Shown: positions 31,616 to 39,673, counted from the stretch's first letter. The stretch: DNA of 64,000 bases from Streptomyces sp. B21-083 (GCF_036898825.1 NZ_JARUND010000002.1:3162001-3226000); one strand, 5' to 3'. A program made the numbers and translations. The notes: a model not told the origin generated them from the sequence alone.

Positions 31616-31920
31616 GCAGGGAGCGGCAGGGAGTAGTGCAGGGAGTCGGCGCCCGACCTCCGACCGCTCTCACCTGTTGTTTTGCAGGGAGGCAGGGACT
31701 TGCAGGGAGTTCTCTCAATACCAATGCAGTGAAGGAGTTGGGGTTTGACGTCGCTGCGTACAGACACGGACATGTGATGCGCGATGTGCATGTGATGCGC
31801 ATGTGCAGTAAGAGAGGGGAGGCAGCCCCCTGCAAGTCCCTGCGTCCCTGCGTCTCCGCTGGTCACGCCTCGTGCAGGGAGTCGGCCAGGTCCCTGCGCT
31901 ACTCCCTGCGAAGTCCCTGC
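31616..31920. repeat. Iteron array, candidate replication origin
   Basis: The 369-base gap between the helicase (starts 31571) and prim-pol (ends 31941) holds twelve exact copies of GCAGGGA on either strand. Copies start at 31616, 31626, 31638, 31684, 31692, 31702 and 31874, and in the reverse form at 31837, 31845, 31891, 31903 and 31914. In the middle, CATGTGATGCGC is repeated at 31771-31782 and 31789-31800, next to a less GC-rich stretch (31710-31750). This is the layout of an iteron-type origin beside its initiator gene. Confidence 0.6.
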
Positions 31921-31940
31921 ACTCCCGGCAACGGTGCGGG

Positions 31941-34655
31941 TCACCGTCCACCTCCGGTGGCGCTGCGGCTCTGGTGAACCTCGACACGCCACAAGTTCTG
32001 GCACTTGTGTGAGTCCCAGACCTTGACGGGCTTGTAGTTGTCGAGCTCCGGGGCGCTGAAGTAGCGGCCCTCCCTGCTCTTGAGCCAGCCACCCAGGCCC
32101 TGGGAAGAAGGGAGTTCTCCGTTCTTCAGTCGGGGCACCTGCTCTGGGACGGCGGCGATGACTGCGCCCGCTGGTACGGGCTCGCCTCCGAGCTTCCGGT
32201 GCCAGGCTGCGAGGAAGGCGGCCCACTCCTGCTCTTCGTCGTCCTGACCCGCGTTCTGGCTGCGGTCGGCCAGCCATCCGGGGACCCCGAGGAAGGCGAG
32301 TAGGCCGGCCACCATGCTGGCCCACTCCGAGTAGTCGCCCTTGCGGACACGCACGGTCTCCGCTCCGGCGGCGAGCCAGGCCCGGACCATGGTGACGGCA
32401 GCAGCGACGACCGTGGAGGCGTTGGCGCGGAGCCAGGGCCGGAGGTCTCCTACGCGGAATCCGTCACGCTGGTCGGGGTCGGGGCAGTTGGGGTCCAGGC
32501 GTACCCACATGGCCCGGCGTCCGTTGTCTCCACCGGTACGCAGGCCGTTGCCCGTGAGGATCCACAGGCGGTCGTTGGGCATGGTCACGGACGCGGTAGA
32601 GCCGAGGACGCGATCGCCCCAGTGCTCGGCGGTGAGCAGGGATGACAGGACGGGCGACTTCACGACGTAGCCGTTGGGCAGGTTGTCGAGGACGACGACG
32701 GGCTGCCCGGTGGTGTAGAGCTGCGTTGTGATGCTCTTGCGCAGCTCGGTGTCGTTCTCGGGCCACGCTGTCTCGGCGATGCCGTAGGCGTACTTCAGGA
32801 TGTCCTTCAGGAGGCTCTTGCCACTGCTGGGCGAGGTCGCCGTCAGGAGGAACATCGGGGTCGGGCCGTAGAAGTACGGGCGCATGATCGGGGTCAGCAG
32901 TGCACCGAGGAAGTGTGCGCGGTCGGAGGGCTGTGCCCACGGGAAGTCGGCCAGCATCTGGTCTAGGACGATCTCCTTGGCTCGCGCGAGACTCTGGTCC
33001 GTCACCTGCGGTTGCAGACGGCGCAGCGGGACGCGCGGTTGAAGGTAGAGGCCGGTGGCCTTGTCGTAACCAGGCGCTTGCAGGAGCGTCCCGTCCCGCC
33101 GGATCACCGGCGAGGTGACGATTCCCCGGAGCGGAGGCAGGGGCCAGTCCTTGCGGCCCAGGATGGTGCCGCAGGTCTTGGGCATCATCAACTCGCGGAC
33201 TGCTTTAGTGCCTTGAGTCAGGGGGTCGGCGACTACTTGGTATGTGTCGACGTGTTCGGCGAGGTACGCGCGCAGGTTGTCCGCACCGAGCTGCTGCATG
33301 AGCGGGTTGCCGTTGTCGTCTTGGTGGACCCACGTCGGTCCGCCGGAGCGCTTGTACAGGTCAGGTAGACGTCCGTCCGCCATGAGGCCCAGCGTGCCGT
33401 CGAGTGCGTCGGCCTCGATGGTGACGTCCAGCTCGGGCTTGGACGTGACGACGCGTAGGTCCGGGCCGCCCTCGAACGCCTCTTGTTCGTCTGGGGCGTG
33501 GTCGGGGTCGAGCGCCGAAGAGCCGTCCGTGAACGGGCCGGTGGAGGGTGGTACGAGGCTGACGTGAGTTCGTCGTGTCCCAGATCCGAACCCCCGGTTG
33601 CCGAGTTCGGCGGCGGCCTTCTTGAAGTCGGCCAGGCTGGTGCCGCCCTGGGTGAGCAGCGTGTAGGCGGCGAACTTGTCGTAGGGCACCTCTGCCTCGA
33701 ACACGGTGGAGGTGCTGAAGACGAAGAGCCGGTCGCGGTCCTTCGCGTGGCCGGTGGTCGCGGAGATACCGCGGGTCTTGCCTTGGCGCCGCCAGTACGT
33801 CGTACTGCCTCGGGTGAAGATCGGGTCCAACTCGTCGCCGATGATGTCCGGCCAGTCGACCTTGTTCTCGAAGTCGTCGCCAGGGCGCACGTATCCGGCA
33901 GGGAGTTCGCGCTTCGGCCGGGGTGCGGTCTTGGCCTTCTCCTCGGAGGGCAGCGTGTCGAGCATCCGGCAGACGTCGCGGATCGCGGCCATGGTGTCCG
34001 CGTCGATGGTGGGGATGTTGGCGGGGCTGCCGGTGAGACGGACGTAGGGCTTGCCGCTGGAGTGGACGGTTCCGCCGGACGGCTCGACCAGCCCGTAACC
34101 GCCCTCGCCGCGCGTCTCGATCTGAACCCGCACGATCTTCGCGTTGGGCTTCTCGCGGAGCCGCTGCCGCTCCTCGGGGGTGTACTCGTCCTCGCGGGCG
34201 GGGCGGGAAGCGAGCTTGGTGTTGCCGGGGACGTCGGCGCCCTCGATACGGGCGCGGAGGTGAACGCCCTGTCCCTCCCCACCAGGGCTCTGTGTGACCC
34301 AACCGGTGAGGATCGCGCGCCAGGGTTCGCCGAGGCCGGATGCGTCCATGATCTCGGTGAGTTCGTCGAGGAGTCCGTCGCGGACGGCGTGGTCCTCGAT
34401 TTCGAGCATCTCAACGTTGCCGGAGACGGCGCCGTAGACGGCGGCGATTCCGGCGGGGCGGTCTCCGCCGAACCACTGGTCGTGTTCGGCGGGGGTGGAT
34501 CGCTGGACCTTGTAGGGGCTCCAGCTGCGGAGAGCTGCGGCCTTGCTGCCGTCGGCCTTGATGGGGATGGCGCACAGGCCGGCGTCGTCCAACTCGCGGG
34601 CTGCGGCCCGGAGGTCGGGGGGCTGTGCTTCTGCCGGACCGGTGGGGTTGTTCAC
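31941..34655 (-). CDS. Prim-pol/helicase replication initiator
   Basis: This 904-residue protein starts at GTG 34655 with AAGGG upstream. The N-terminus (about residues 15-250) resembles bifunctional primase-polymerase domains: GLCAIPIKADGSKAA, PAGIAAVYGAVSGNVEMLEI with the acidic pair in LEIEDH, and GVHLRAR with the motif His. The C-terminal half has a helicase/AAA motor: Walker A TATSPSSGKSLLKD, Walker B VVVLDNLP, and RLWILTGNGL as sensor. The end is polar. Such fused primase-helicases initiate and drive replication of many actinophages and integrative elements. The iteron array lies immediately downstream. Confidence 0.82.
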   Translation of the reverse strand: MNNPTGPAEAQPPDLRAAARELDDAGLCAIPIKADGSKAAALRSWSPYKVQRSTPAEHDQWFGGDRPAGIAAVYGAVSGNVEMLEIEDHAVRDGLLDELTEIMDASGLGEPWRAILTGWVTQSPGGEGQGVHLRARIEGADVPGNTKLASRPAREDEYTPEERQRLREKPNAKIVRVQIETRGEGGYGLVEPSGGTVHSSGKPYVRLTGSPANIPTIDADTMAAIRDVCRMLDTLPSEEKAKTAPRPKRELPAGYVRPGDDFENKVDWPDIIGDELDPIFTRGSTTYWRRQGKTRGISATTGHAKDRDRLFVFSTSTVFEAEVPYDKFAAYTLLTQGGTSLADFKKAAAELGNRGFGSGTRRTHVSLVPPSTGPFTDGSSALDPDHAPDEQEAFEGGPDLRVVTSKPELDVTIEADALDGTLGLMADGRLPDLYKRSGGPTWVHQDDNGNPLMQQLGADNLRAYLAEHVDTYQVVADPLTQGTKAVRELMMPKTCGTILGRKDWPLPPLRGIVTSPVIRRDGTLLQAPGYDKATGLYLQPRVPLRRLQPQVTDQSLARAKEIVLDQMLADFPWAQPSDRAHFLGALLTPIMRPYFYGPTPMFLLTATSPSSGKSLLKDILKYAYGIAETAWPENDTELRKSITTQLYTTGQPVVVLDNLPNGYVVKSPVLSSLLTAEHWGDRVLGSTASVTMPNDRLWILTGNGLRTGGDNGRRAMWVRLDPNCPDPDQRDGFRVGDLRPWLRANASTVVAAAVTMVRAWLAAGAETVRVRKGDYSEWASMVAGLLAFLGVPGWLADRSQNAGQDDEEQEWAAFLAAWHRKLGGEPVPAGAVIAAVPEQVPRLKNGELPSSQGLGGWLKSREGRYFSAPELDNYKPVKVWDSHKCQNLWRVEVHQSRSATGGGR

Positions 34656-34695
34656 GAACGTATCCCTTGTGCTGGATCTGGTTGTGGTCCGTGAG

Positions 34696-34731
34696 CGCCA
34701 GGGGCAGGCGGGGGAGTGCCTGCCCCTGGCG
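34696..34731. terminator. Hairpin between early gene and prim-pol gene
   Basis: A perfect 14-bp inverted repeat (CGCCAGGGGCAGGC/GCCTGCCCCTGGCG) with an 8-base loop lies 5 bases past the end of the gene at 34737-35396. It separates the early genes from the prim-pol gene, which then would need its own promoter between 34656 and 34695. Confidence 0.6.
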
Positions 34732-34736
34732 GGTCC

Positions 34737-35396
34737 TCAGCCGGTTCCGTCCTGGTCGAGGGCGCCGAGCGGACCGCGTCGGATCTGCTCGCGCACGACC
34801 TCCGCGGACGGCAGCGGCCCGTCGGCGAGGATGGCGGCCGTCATGGTCTCGCCCGTATGGCGGGCGATCCCGTCGTCGCCGATGCGTACGACGTCGATCT
34901 GGTCGCCGATCCCGGATTCGACGGCGGCCCGCCTGAACGCGGGCATCACGTTCGCCATCAGCTCCTTGCCCCACGGCCCTTCGAGGGCGAGGAGCATGGC
35001 CATCTGCCAGTTGCAGACGGGGACTTGGTGGCTGCCGCCGTCGGCGCGGTGGTTGGTGAACTCGTCGACGCGGGGCGGTACGGCCGGCTCTTCGGCAGCC
35101 TCGGCGATCTCCTCGTCATGCAGCTGGTGCCACTGCTCGGGAGTGGCGCCGGTGATCTCCAGGACTTCGTGGACGAAGAACCAGTCGCCGTCGCCGTCTG
35201 TGGGGTCGGCGAGGGCGGGGCGGAGTTCGCCGAGCCCCATGAAGCCGACCGTCTTGTGGACGTCGGGGATGTTGCGGCCGTGCCGTTCGGCGAGGTCGCA
35301 GACGGAGAAGACGGTGCGGGCCTTGTAGCGGGCGATGCGTCCGGCGTTACGGTCGCGGCGGATCTGCGCGCGGAAGGATTTCGGGTCGGTGTTCAC
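34737..35396 (-). CDS. Hypothetical early phage protein
   Basis: This 219-residue protein starts at GTG 35396, overlapping the previous stop. The first half is basic and helical (SFRAQIRRDRNAGRIARYK, then SVCDLAERHGRNIPDVHKTV). The second half includes WQMAMLLALEGPWGKELM and ends acidic. The N-terminus may bind DNA. It is followed by the strong hairpin. Proteins like this occur in front of primase genes of actinophages; function unknown. Confidence 0.5.
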   Translation of the reverse strand: MNTDPKSFRAQIRRDRNAGRIARYKARTVFSVCDLAERHGRNIPDVHKTVGFMGLGELRPALADPTDGDGDWFFVHEVLEITGATPEQWHQLHDEEIAEAAEEPAVPPRVDEFTNHRADGGSHQVPVCNWQMAMLLALEGPWGKELMANVMPAFRRAAVESGIGDQIDVVRIGDDGIARHTGETMTAAILADGPLPSAEVVREQIRRGPLGALDQDGTG

Positions 35397-35647
35397 GCCG
35401 CCGTCTCCTTGATCGCGGGCCGGGCCGGACGGTTGGGGCCACCACGAGCGGCCCCAGCGTCGACGTGCTCGTCCATGAGGTCGGTCATGGCGCGGACGGT
35501 GGCCTCGGGATCGGGCGACTCGGAGATGATCCGGACCTGCAGGGCGTGGAAGTCGTCCAAGGCGGGGCTGCCGAGCCCGGCGCGGTTCATCTCGGCGTGC
35601 CCGGCTTCCAGCTGCTCGATGATCGAGGTGTGCGCAGGGGTCAGCAT
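35393..35647 (-). CDS. Small hypothetical protein
   Basis: This 84-residue protein starts at ATG 35647, overlapping the upstream stop. It is helical (TSIIEQLEAGHAEMNRAGLG, then LDDFHALQVRIISESPD) with a Pro/Ala-rich end. It overlaps the next start by four bases. Unknown function. Confidence 0.5.
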   Translation of the reverse strand: MLTPAHTSIIEQLEAGHAEMNRAGLGSPALDDFHALQVRIISESPDPEATVRAMTDLMDEHVDAGAARGGPNRPARPAIKETAA

Positions 35648-36069
35648 CCGGTCGCCTCCGTGGATCCGGCGGTGCCCGGGTTGCGGGCGGTGTGGGCGAG
35701 GGCCTGGAGCTGTGCGGCGAACGCGGCCAGGCGTGCCGCAAACAGGTCGGCCTGGTCGGGGGTGAGGTAGCTTTCCTCGCCGCCGCCGAACTCGATGCGG
35801 ATGTGCGGGGTGCGCATCAGCGGGTCCGGGGCGTAGGTGTCCTGGTACAGACGGGCGTACGCGAACAGCAGGTCGTCGACGCCCTGGAGGTTGGGCACCA
35901 TCAGGTCGATGTGCGCGCCCGCGTGGTCGATGTCGTCCAGGTTCTGGGTGTTCTCGTCAGTGTGGTCGTTGTTGCACCATCCGGTGGGGCAGGCGATGGG
36001 GACTTGGATGCCCTTGACGACGGCCGTGGTGATGGCCAGTCCGGCGAAGGTGTTGTCGACGCTCGTCAT
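35641..36069 (-). CDS. Second DUF6907-like protein
   Basis: This 142-residue protein starts at ATG 36069. It has the same order of features as 26055-26432: an early IACPTGWCNNDH signature (CPxxWC...H), an H-rich acidic middle (DDIDHAGAHIDLM), then strands and a C-terminal helix (QADLFAARLAAFAAQLQAL). The two share no long identical stretch, so they are old paralogues or separate acquisitions. Function unknown. Confidence 0.55.
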   Translation of the reverse strand: MTSVDNTFAGLAITTAVVKGIQVPIACPTGWCNNDHTDENTQNLDDIDHAGAHIDLMVPNLQGVDDLLFAYARLYQDTYAPDPLMRTPHIRIEFGGGEESYLTPDQADLFAARLAAFAAQLQALAHTARNPGTAGSTEATGC

Positions 36070-36380
36070 GCCGTCACCGCCTGGTGGGCGAGAAGGGCGC
36101 GGACGGCCCAGAGTCGCTGGCCCGGGTCCTGGCCGGTGGGGACGACGATGATGCGGAGGCCGTCCTTGAGCTCCAGGTAGTAGGCGTAGAACTTGTCGCG
36201 GAGGCTCTCGTCGAGGGTGGAGGTGTCCCACTCCTCGACCTGGAGGCGGTATTCGGTGGCGAGGGCCTCGAAGATGGCGGCCGGGCTGGCGACGGGGACC
36301 TGAACCCCGTCGACTACGGCGGGCATGCGGGACGGGTCTGCGAACGGATCGGTCGACCTTGCCGTTGGGGTCTGTGCCAT
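36066..36380 (-). CDS. Hypothetical early protein
   Basis: This 104-residue protein starts at ATG 36380; an alternative start lies three codons upstream. It reads VVDGVQVPVASPAAIFEAL and then a compact region (FYAYYLELKDGLRIIVVP, QRLWAVRALLAHQ). It begins six bases after the HTH gene and overlaps the next one. No family was recognised. Confidence 0.5.
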   Translation of the reverse strand: MAQTPTARSTDPFADPSRMPAVVDGVQVPVASPAAIFEALATEYRLQVEEWDTSTLDESLRDKFYAYYLELKDGLRIIVVPTGQDPGQRLWAVRALLAHQAVTA

Positions 36381-36385
36381 GCTTC

Positions 36386-36733
36386 TCATAGAGCTGTCCT
36401 GATCTCTTCATTGCTGGTGAGTGCGGATTTGCTCGACTGAGGCGGCCCGGCTGGTACCCGGGCCGCTTCGTTGTTTTCGGCGGCCGCTCCGGCCTGGTAC
36501 GTCGGAGCGGCGCCGTTCGCCTCGGGCAGGAGCCCGAGGAAGCGGTGGAGGTCGACAGTCCGGGCGACGCGTCGGCGGCCCAGGCGGATGACCTCGATGG
36601 GCAGCCTGTTCTCGGCTGCCAGCTGGTAGGTGGTGCTCTCGGCGAGGCCCAGGGCTCGTCCGACGATCGGCCACAGCGGGACGACGGCGGGCTGGTCAAG
36701 GATCTCGGCGATGGTCAGGGCAGCGGTCGTCAT
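36386..36733 (-). CDS. AlpA/excisionase-like HTH protein
   Basis: This 115-residue protein starts at ATG 36733. Residues about 5-65 match excisionase or AlpA-type HTH domains: VVPLWPIVGRALGLAESTTY, then LAAENRLPIEVIRLGRRRVARTVDLHRFLG (a winged part binding DNA). The remainder is low complexity. It overlaps the upstream HTH gene (ATGA). Beside the integrase region, such a protein could be the excisionase. Confidence 0.7.
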   Translation of the reverse strand: MTTAALTIAEILDQPAVVPLWPIVGRALGLAESTTYQLAAENRLPIEVIRLGRRRVARTVDLHRFLGLLPEANGAAPTYQAGAAAENNEAARVPAGPPQSSKSALTSNEEIRTAL

Positions 36734-36987
36734 GCCGACGCCTGCTGGGGTGGCGCTGTCGCCACTTGCTTACGAAGCCTGTCGATGAGCTGTCCGTAGA
36801 GCAGTGCAGCTTCACCTCGCGGTCGTCGCGTGCCCCGCTCCCAGCGCCAAACGGTGGACTGGTCAACGCCGCATGCTCGCGCCACCTCACCGATCGACAG
36901 CCGGGCTACGGTCCGCAGCTGCTCGGCTTCGCCGCTGGCTACAACGGCGCGCACTTCTGCCAGACGGAGAACCTGTGTGTCTGTCAC
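36730..36987 (-). CDS. XRE-family regulator (Cro/CI-like), leaderless
   Basis: This 85-residue protein starts at GTG 36987. It has a classic XRE HTH: VVASGEAEQLRTVARLSIGE, then VARACGVDQSTVWRWERGTR (recognition helix) and PRGEAALLYGQL. The GTG lies seven bases after a CAAGGT -10-like box, so a leaderless mRNA is likely. It is the first gene of the leftward early operon and diverges from the regulator-integrase operon. By position it is the best candidate for the Cro-like early switch, or the repressor itself. Confidence 0.72.
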   Translation of the reverse strand: MTDTQVLRLAEVRAVVASGEAEQLRTVARLSIGEVARACGVDQSTVWRWERGTRRPRGEAALLYGQLIDRLRKQVATAPPQQASA

Positions 36988-36994
36988 GAAAGGA

Positions 36995-37023
36995 ACCTTG
37001 CCAGTTTCTTGCCTCACACGCAA
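36995..37023 (-). promoter_or_regulatory. Promoter of leftward early operon
   Basis: TTGCGT (37018-37023), 17-base spacer, CAAGGT (36995-37000) on the minus strand, then seven bases to GTG 36987. GGCAAG motifs overlap both boxes. The -10 is weak; the case rests on matching architecture at two other promoters of the element. Confidence 0.4.
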
Positions 37024-37040
37024 CCTTGAGCCTTGCCAGG

Positions 37041-37120
37041 TCCTTGCAGTTCCCGCGAGTTCTCGTGAGTTCCCGCCAGTTCTCGCGAGTTCCATCTAGT
37101 TTCCGGGAGTTTCAGCGAGG
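37041..37120. repeat. Array of eight 10-bp repeats (TCYCGCGAGT)
   Basis: Eight consecutive 10-bp units: TCCTTGCAGT, TCCCGCGAGT, TCTCGTGAGT, TCCCGCCAGT, TCTCGCGAGT, TCCATCTAGT, TTCCGGGAGT and TTCAGCGAGG. The AGT end is nearly fixed. A 10-bp period places one unit per DNA turn on the same face. Probably bound by a regulator or integrase-related protein. Confidence 0.65.
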
Positions 37121-37310
37121 CCACATCCAGTCTCCGAAGCTTCACGATTCGCCGTCGTGCAGGGTGGGCGAAGTGGGGCAACGCTGCGGCTTTTCCGGCG
37201 GATTGACCTTTTCAGCCCCTTCGGTCCCGCTGGCGTCGACACCGGGTACGCGCCCCATTCCGGTCGACTAGGGCACCCCCCGAACGGCAAGGCTTAATGG
37301 CAAGGGTCTG

Positions 37311-37360
37311 TAGCCACTCGTAACCACTCGTCGCCACTCGTAGCCACTCATAGCCATCCG
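37311..37360. repeat. Array of five 10-bp repeats (TAGCCACTCG)
   Basis: Five consecutive 10-bp units: TAGCCACTCG, TAACCACTCG, TCGCCACTCG, TAGCCACTCA and TAGCCATCCG. Period equals one helical turn. The array lies about 40 bp upstream of the rightward promoter and differs in sequence from the first array. Confidence 0.65.
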
Positions 37361-37397
37361 GATCCAAGCCTGCGGGTAGAGCAAGGCAAGGCTTGTC

Positions 37398-37426
37398 TTG
37401 CCAAAAGCTTGCCGTTCCGGCATGGT
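37398..37426 (+). promoter_or_regulatory. Promoter of regulator-integrase operon
   Basis: TTGCCA (37398-37403), 17-base spacer, CATGGT (37421-37426), then six bases to GTG 37433. CTTGCC motifs overlap the -35. The architecture mirrors the leftward promoter. Confidence 0.4.
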
Positions 37427-37432
37427 GAAGGC

Positions 37433-38071
37433 GTGCAGAAGACACAGTTCCCCCACGACTGGATCAGCTCGGCATGGCCGAAGCATGAGCTCAATGTGCC
37501 GCTCGACCTGTCGGCCATGAAGCTGGTCCAGGTCGGCTACGTCCTTGTCCCGGAGTACTTCTCATGGTCACTGGAAGCCCCGGAAATGACGGAGGGCACG
37601 GATGATGTGAGGGGGATCATCGTCAGCTTCAAGGCCACGCCCGATGGGCTGGAGACGATGATGATCCTCGGAGCCAATCTCGATCTTGAGGAGTGGCTGC
37701 CATGGGTGATTGCTCGCCTCCCCATGGAGAGCTGGAAGGCATTGGCCACAGAGGAGATGGTGCGCTGGCTGGCCGATGACGAGGTTCGCCTCCTGGTACC
37801 CCAACTCGCTGACAGCTCCGAGACCCCTGCCATCTCCCTCACGAAGAAGCCTCAGACGGCGAAGCCAAGGCGCTACAAGATCACCGACAGGCATCTTAAA
37901 GAAGTGGTCGGCGTATACACGGAAGCCGTCGAGAACGGAGAGCCGCCCACGCGGGCGGTGGCAGATCGGTTCGAGGTCGCTCATTCCACTGCTGCAAAAT
38001 GGGTCGGGAGGGCTAGGCGCGACGGCCTACTTGAAGGTGTGGCCCAGAAGTGGGGTGCAAGTAAGGAATGA
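37433..38071 (+). CDS. DNA-binding regulator coupled to integrase
   Basis: This 212-residue protein has an N-terminal domain of unknown type (HDWISSAWPKHELNVPLDLS, then MILGANLDLEEWLPWVIARL) and a C-terminal HTH (TRAVADRFEVAHSTAAKWVG, RARRDGLL). GTG 37433 is chosen because a promoter-like sequence ends six bases before it; a TTG 24 bases upstream is the longer alternative. Its TGA overlaps the integrase ATG, so the two are co-translated. Proteins with this HTH often accompany integrases of actinomycete integrative elements. It may control integrase expression or lysogeny. Confidence 0.65.
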   Translation: MQKTQFPHDWISSAWPKHELNVPLDLSAMKLVQVGYVLVPEYFSWSLEAPEMTEGTDDVRGIIVSFKATPDGLETMMILGANLDLEEWLPWVIARLPMESWKALATEEMVRWLADDEVRLLVPQLADSSETPAISLTKKPQTAKPRRYKITDRHLKEVVGVYTEAVENGEPPTRAVADRFEVAHSTAAKWVGRARRDGLLEGVAQKWGASKE

Positions 38072-39639
38072 AGGGTTCGACGTACCGCCGTTGTTACTGC
38101 CGCGACGCGAGCGGCAAGGCGCTGAACAAGGCCTGCCCGCAGCTGTCGTCCCGACGGCACGGAGTGTGGGCCGTGCGCCAGGAGCTGCCCAACCGGCAGG
38201 ACGGCACCCGCCGTTCGTTCTCCCGCTCCGGGTACGACACCGCCAAGGACGCCCAGGGCGACCTCGACAAGGTGCGCGCCCTCCTCGACCTGCCCGACGG
38301 CGACGACACCGAAGCACAGACGAAGATCGGTGACCTGCTTGAGGTGGTCAGCAAGAACAAGGACGCCCCGCTGCCCGACCTCGCCGAGACCCGCCGCCGG
38401 TTCCGCGCCGGCCAGCCGCTCACCTCGAAGACGACCGTCGGGGACTGGCTGGATGAATGGTGGGAGGCGAAGAAGCGGAAGAAGAGCACGCTCACCAACT
38501 ACAGCTCCCACATCCGCGTGCACCTCAAGCCGGGCATCGGACACGTCCTCCTCGACCGGCTCAACGTCGGGCACCTGGTGGAGCTCTTCGACGCCATCGA
38601 CACGGCCAACGAGACGATCGAGGCGGAGAACCAGCAGCGGCGCGAGCAGCAGGCGCGAGCGAAGTGGGGCAAGCAGTCCCGGCCGCCGGCCGCCGAGACG
38701 GCCCGGCTGGCCGAGGAGCGCGCGAAGCTGGAGGCACTCCCCCCGTACCGGCGGGTCACCGGTCCTGCGACGCAGCAGCGGATCCGGGCGACCCTGCGCT
38801 CGGCGCTCAACTCGGCGATCTCCCGGCAGCTGCTCACGTTCAACCCGGCCGCGCACGTCGAGCTCGTCTCGGGGAAGCGGCCGAAGGCTGTGCTGTGGAC
38901 TCCCGAGCATGTGGAGCGGTGGCGGGAGACGGGTGAGAAGCCGTCAGGGGTCATGGTGTGGACGCCGGTTCAGGTCGGTGAGTTCCTCGACCACGCCGAA
39001 TCCGACCGCCTCTACGCCCTGTTCCACCTGATCGCGTTCCGGGGCCTGCGCCGCGGCGAGGCTGTCGGCCAGGCATGGTCCGGGATCAGCTTCACCGAGG
39101 CCCGCCTGACGGTCTCTAAGACGATCATTCAGGACGGGTGGACGCCGGTGGAGAGCGACCCGAAGACGGAAGGCAGCGCTGCGACGATCGCCCTGGGCCC
39201 GGCGACCCTCCAAGTCCTCGCGGAGCACCGGGTCCGGCAGCAGGCCGAGCGTCAGGCGTGCCTCGGCAAGGAGCTGCCGTGGCAGGAGACGGGGAAGGTG
39301 TTCGTCGACGAGGACGGCGGCTGGCTGCATCCGGAGAAGGTCTCGGACGTGTTCCGGCGGCTGTGCCGGGAGGCCGGGCTGCCCCCGATCAATCTTCGTG
39401 ATCTACGCCACGTGGCGGCAACTCTCATCCATGCGGGTGGTGGTGACCTTCACGCGATCAAGGAGACGCTGCGGCACGGGACGATCCAGTTGGCGTCCGA
39501 CACGTACACGGCTCTCCTCCCCCAGGTCGATCAGGAGGTGGCGAGGAAGTCCGAGAGCATCGTGCCTCGGGCCCGCCGTCCGCTGCCGTCTGGCACCGCC
39601 GCTCACGCATCGCTCACGCAGGGGCCCGGAAACGACTGA
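38068..39639 (+). CDS. int: Tyrosine integrase
   Basis: This 523-residue site-specific recombinase catalyses integration and excision at the tRNA gene. The N-terminus (STYRRCYCRDASGKALNKAC) is an actinomycete integrase type; the core-binding helices lie at about residues 125-265. Catalytic motifs: AFRGLRRGEAVG (first Arg), the INLRDLRHVAATLIHAGG box (second Arg in LRH, with Arg in the usual first His place), LRHGTIQLASDTYTALL (His and the nucleophile Tyr in DTY). It starts at ATG 38068, overlapping the upstream stop. Its end is 75 bases from the tRNA gene, as expected at an attachment site. Confidence 0.92.
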   Translation: MKGSTYRRCYCRDASGKALNKACPQLSSRRHGVWAVRQELPNRQDGTRRSFSRSGYDTAKDAQGDLDKVRALLDLPDGDDTEAQTKIGDLLEVVSKNKDAPLPDLAETRRRFRAGQPLTSKTTVGDWLDEWWEAKKRKKSTLTNYSSHIRVHLKPGIGHVLLDRLNVGHLVELFDAIDTANETIEAENQQRREQQARAKWGKQSRPPAAETARLAEERAKLEALPPYRRVTGPATQQRIRATLRSALNSAISRQLLTFNPAAHVELVSGKRPKAVLWTPEHVERWRETGEKPSGVMVWTPVQVGEFLDHAESDRLYALFHLIAFRGLRRGEAVGQAWSGISFTEARLTVSKTIIQDGWTPVESDPKTEGSAATIALGPATLQVLAEHRVRQQAERQACLGKELPWQETGKVFVDEDGGWLHPEKVSDVFRRLCREAGLPPINLRDLRHVAATLIHAGGGDLHAIKETLRHGTIQLASDTYTALLPQVDQEVARKSESIVPRARRPLPSGTAAHASLTQGPGND

Positions 39640-39673
39640 GCGCCCCTGCTGGTCTAAACCAGTCGGAGCGCTC
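39638..39673. terminator. Composite hairpin after integrase
   Basis: Outer arms GAGCGC/GCGCTC (39638-39643, 39668-39673) enclose inner arms CTGGT/ACCAG (39649-39653, 39658-39662). The TGA of the integrase lies in its left arm. It likely terminates the integrase transcript before the tRNA gene. Confidence 0.5.

Larger units (their letters stand above)
36988..37432. promoter_or_regulatory. Lysogeny control region, 445 bp, no gene
   Basis: The gap between the divergent XRE gene and the regulator-integrase operon has no coding frame that fits. It holds two divergent promoter candidates, two arrays of 10-bp repeats, and at least ten copies of CTTGC or its complement GCAAG, most as GGCAAG/CTTGCC, clustered at both ends. 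For example, CCTTGCC occurs at 36996-37002 and 37031-37037, and GGCAAGG at 37287 and 37300. The layout is that of a phage immunity switch. Confidence 0.6.

Noticed and set aside
37041..37360. CRISPR array
   Set aside because: The 10-bp units are back-to-back with no spacers and are too short; they are phased binding-site arrays.
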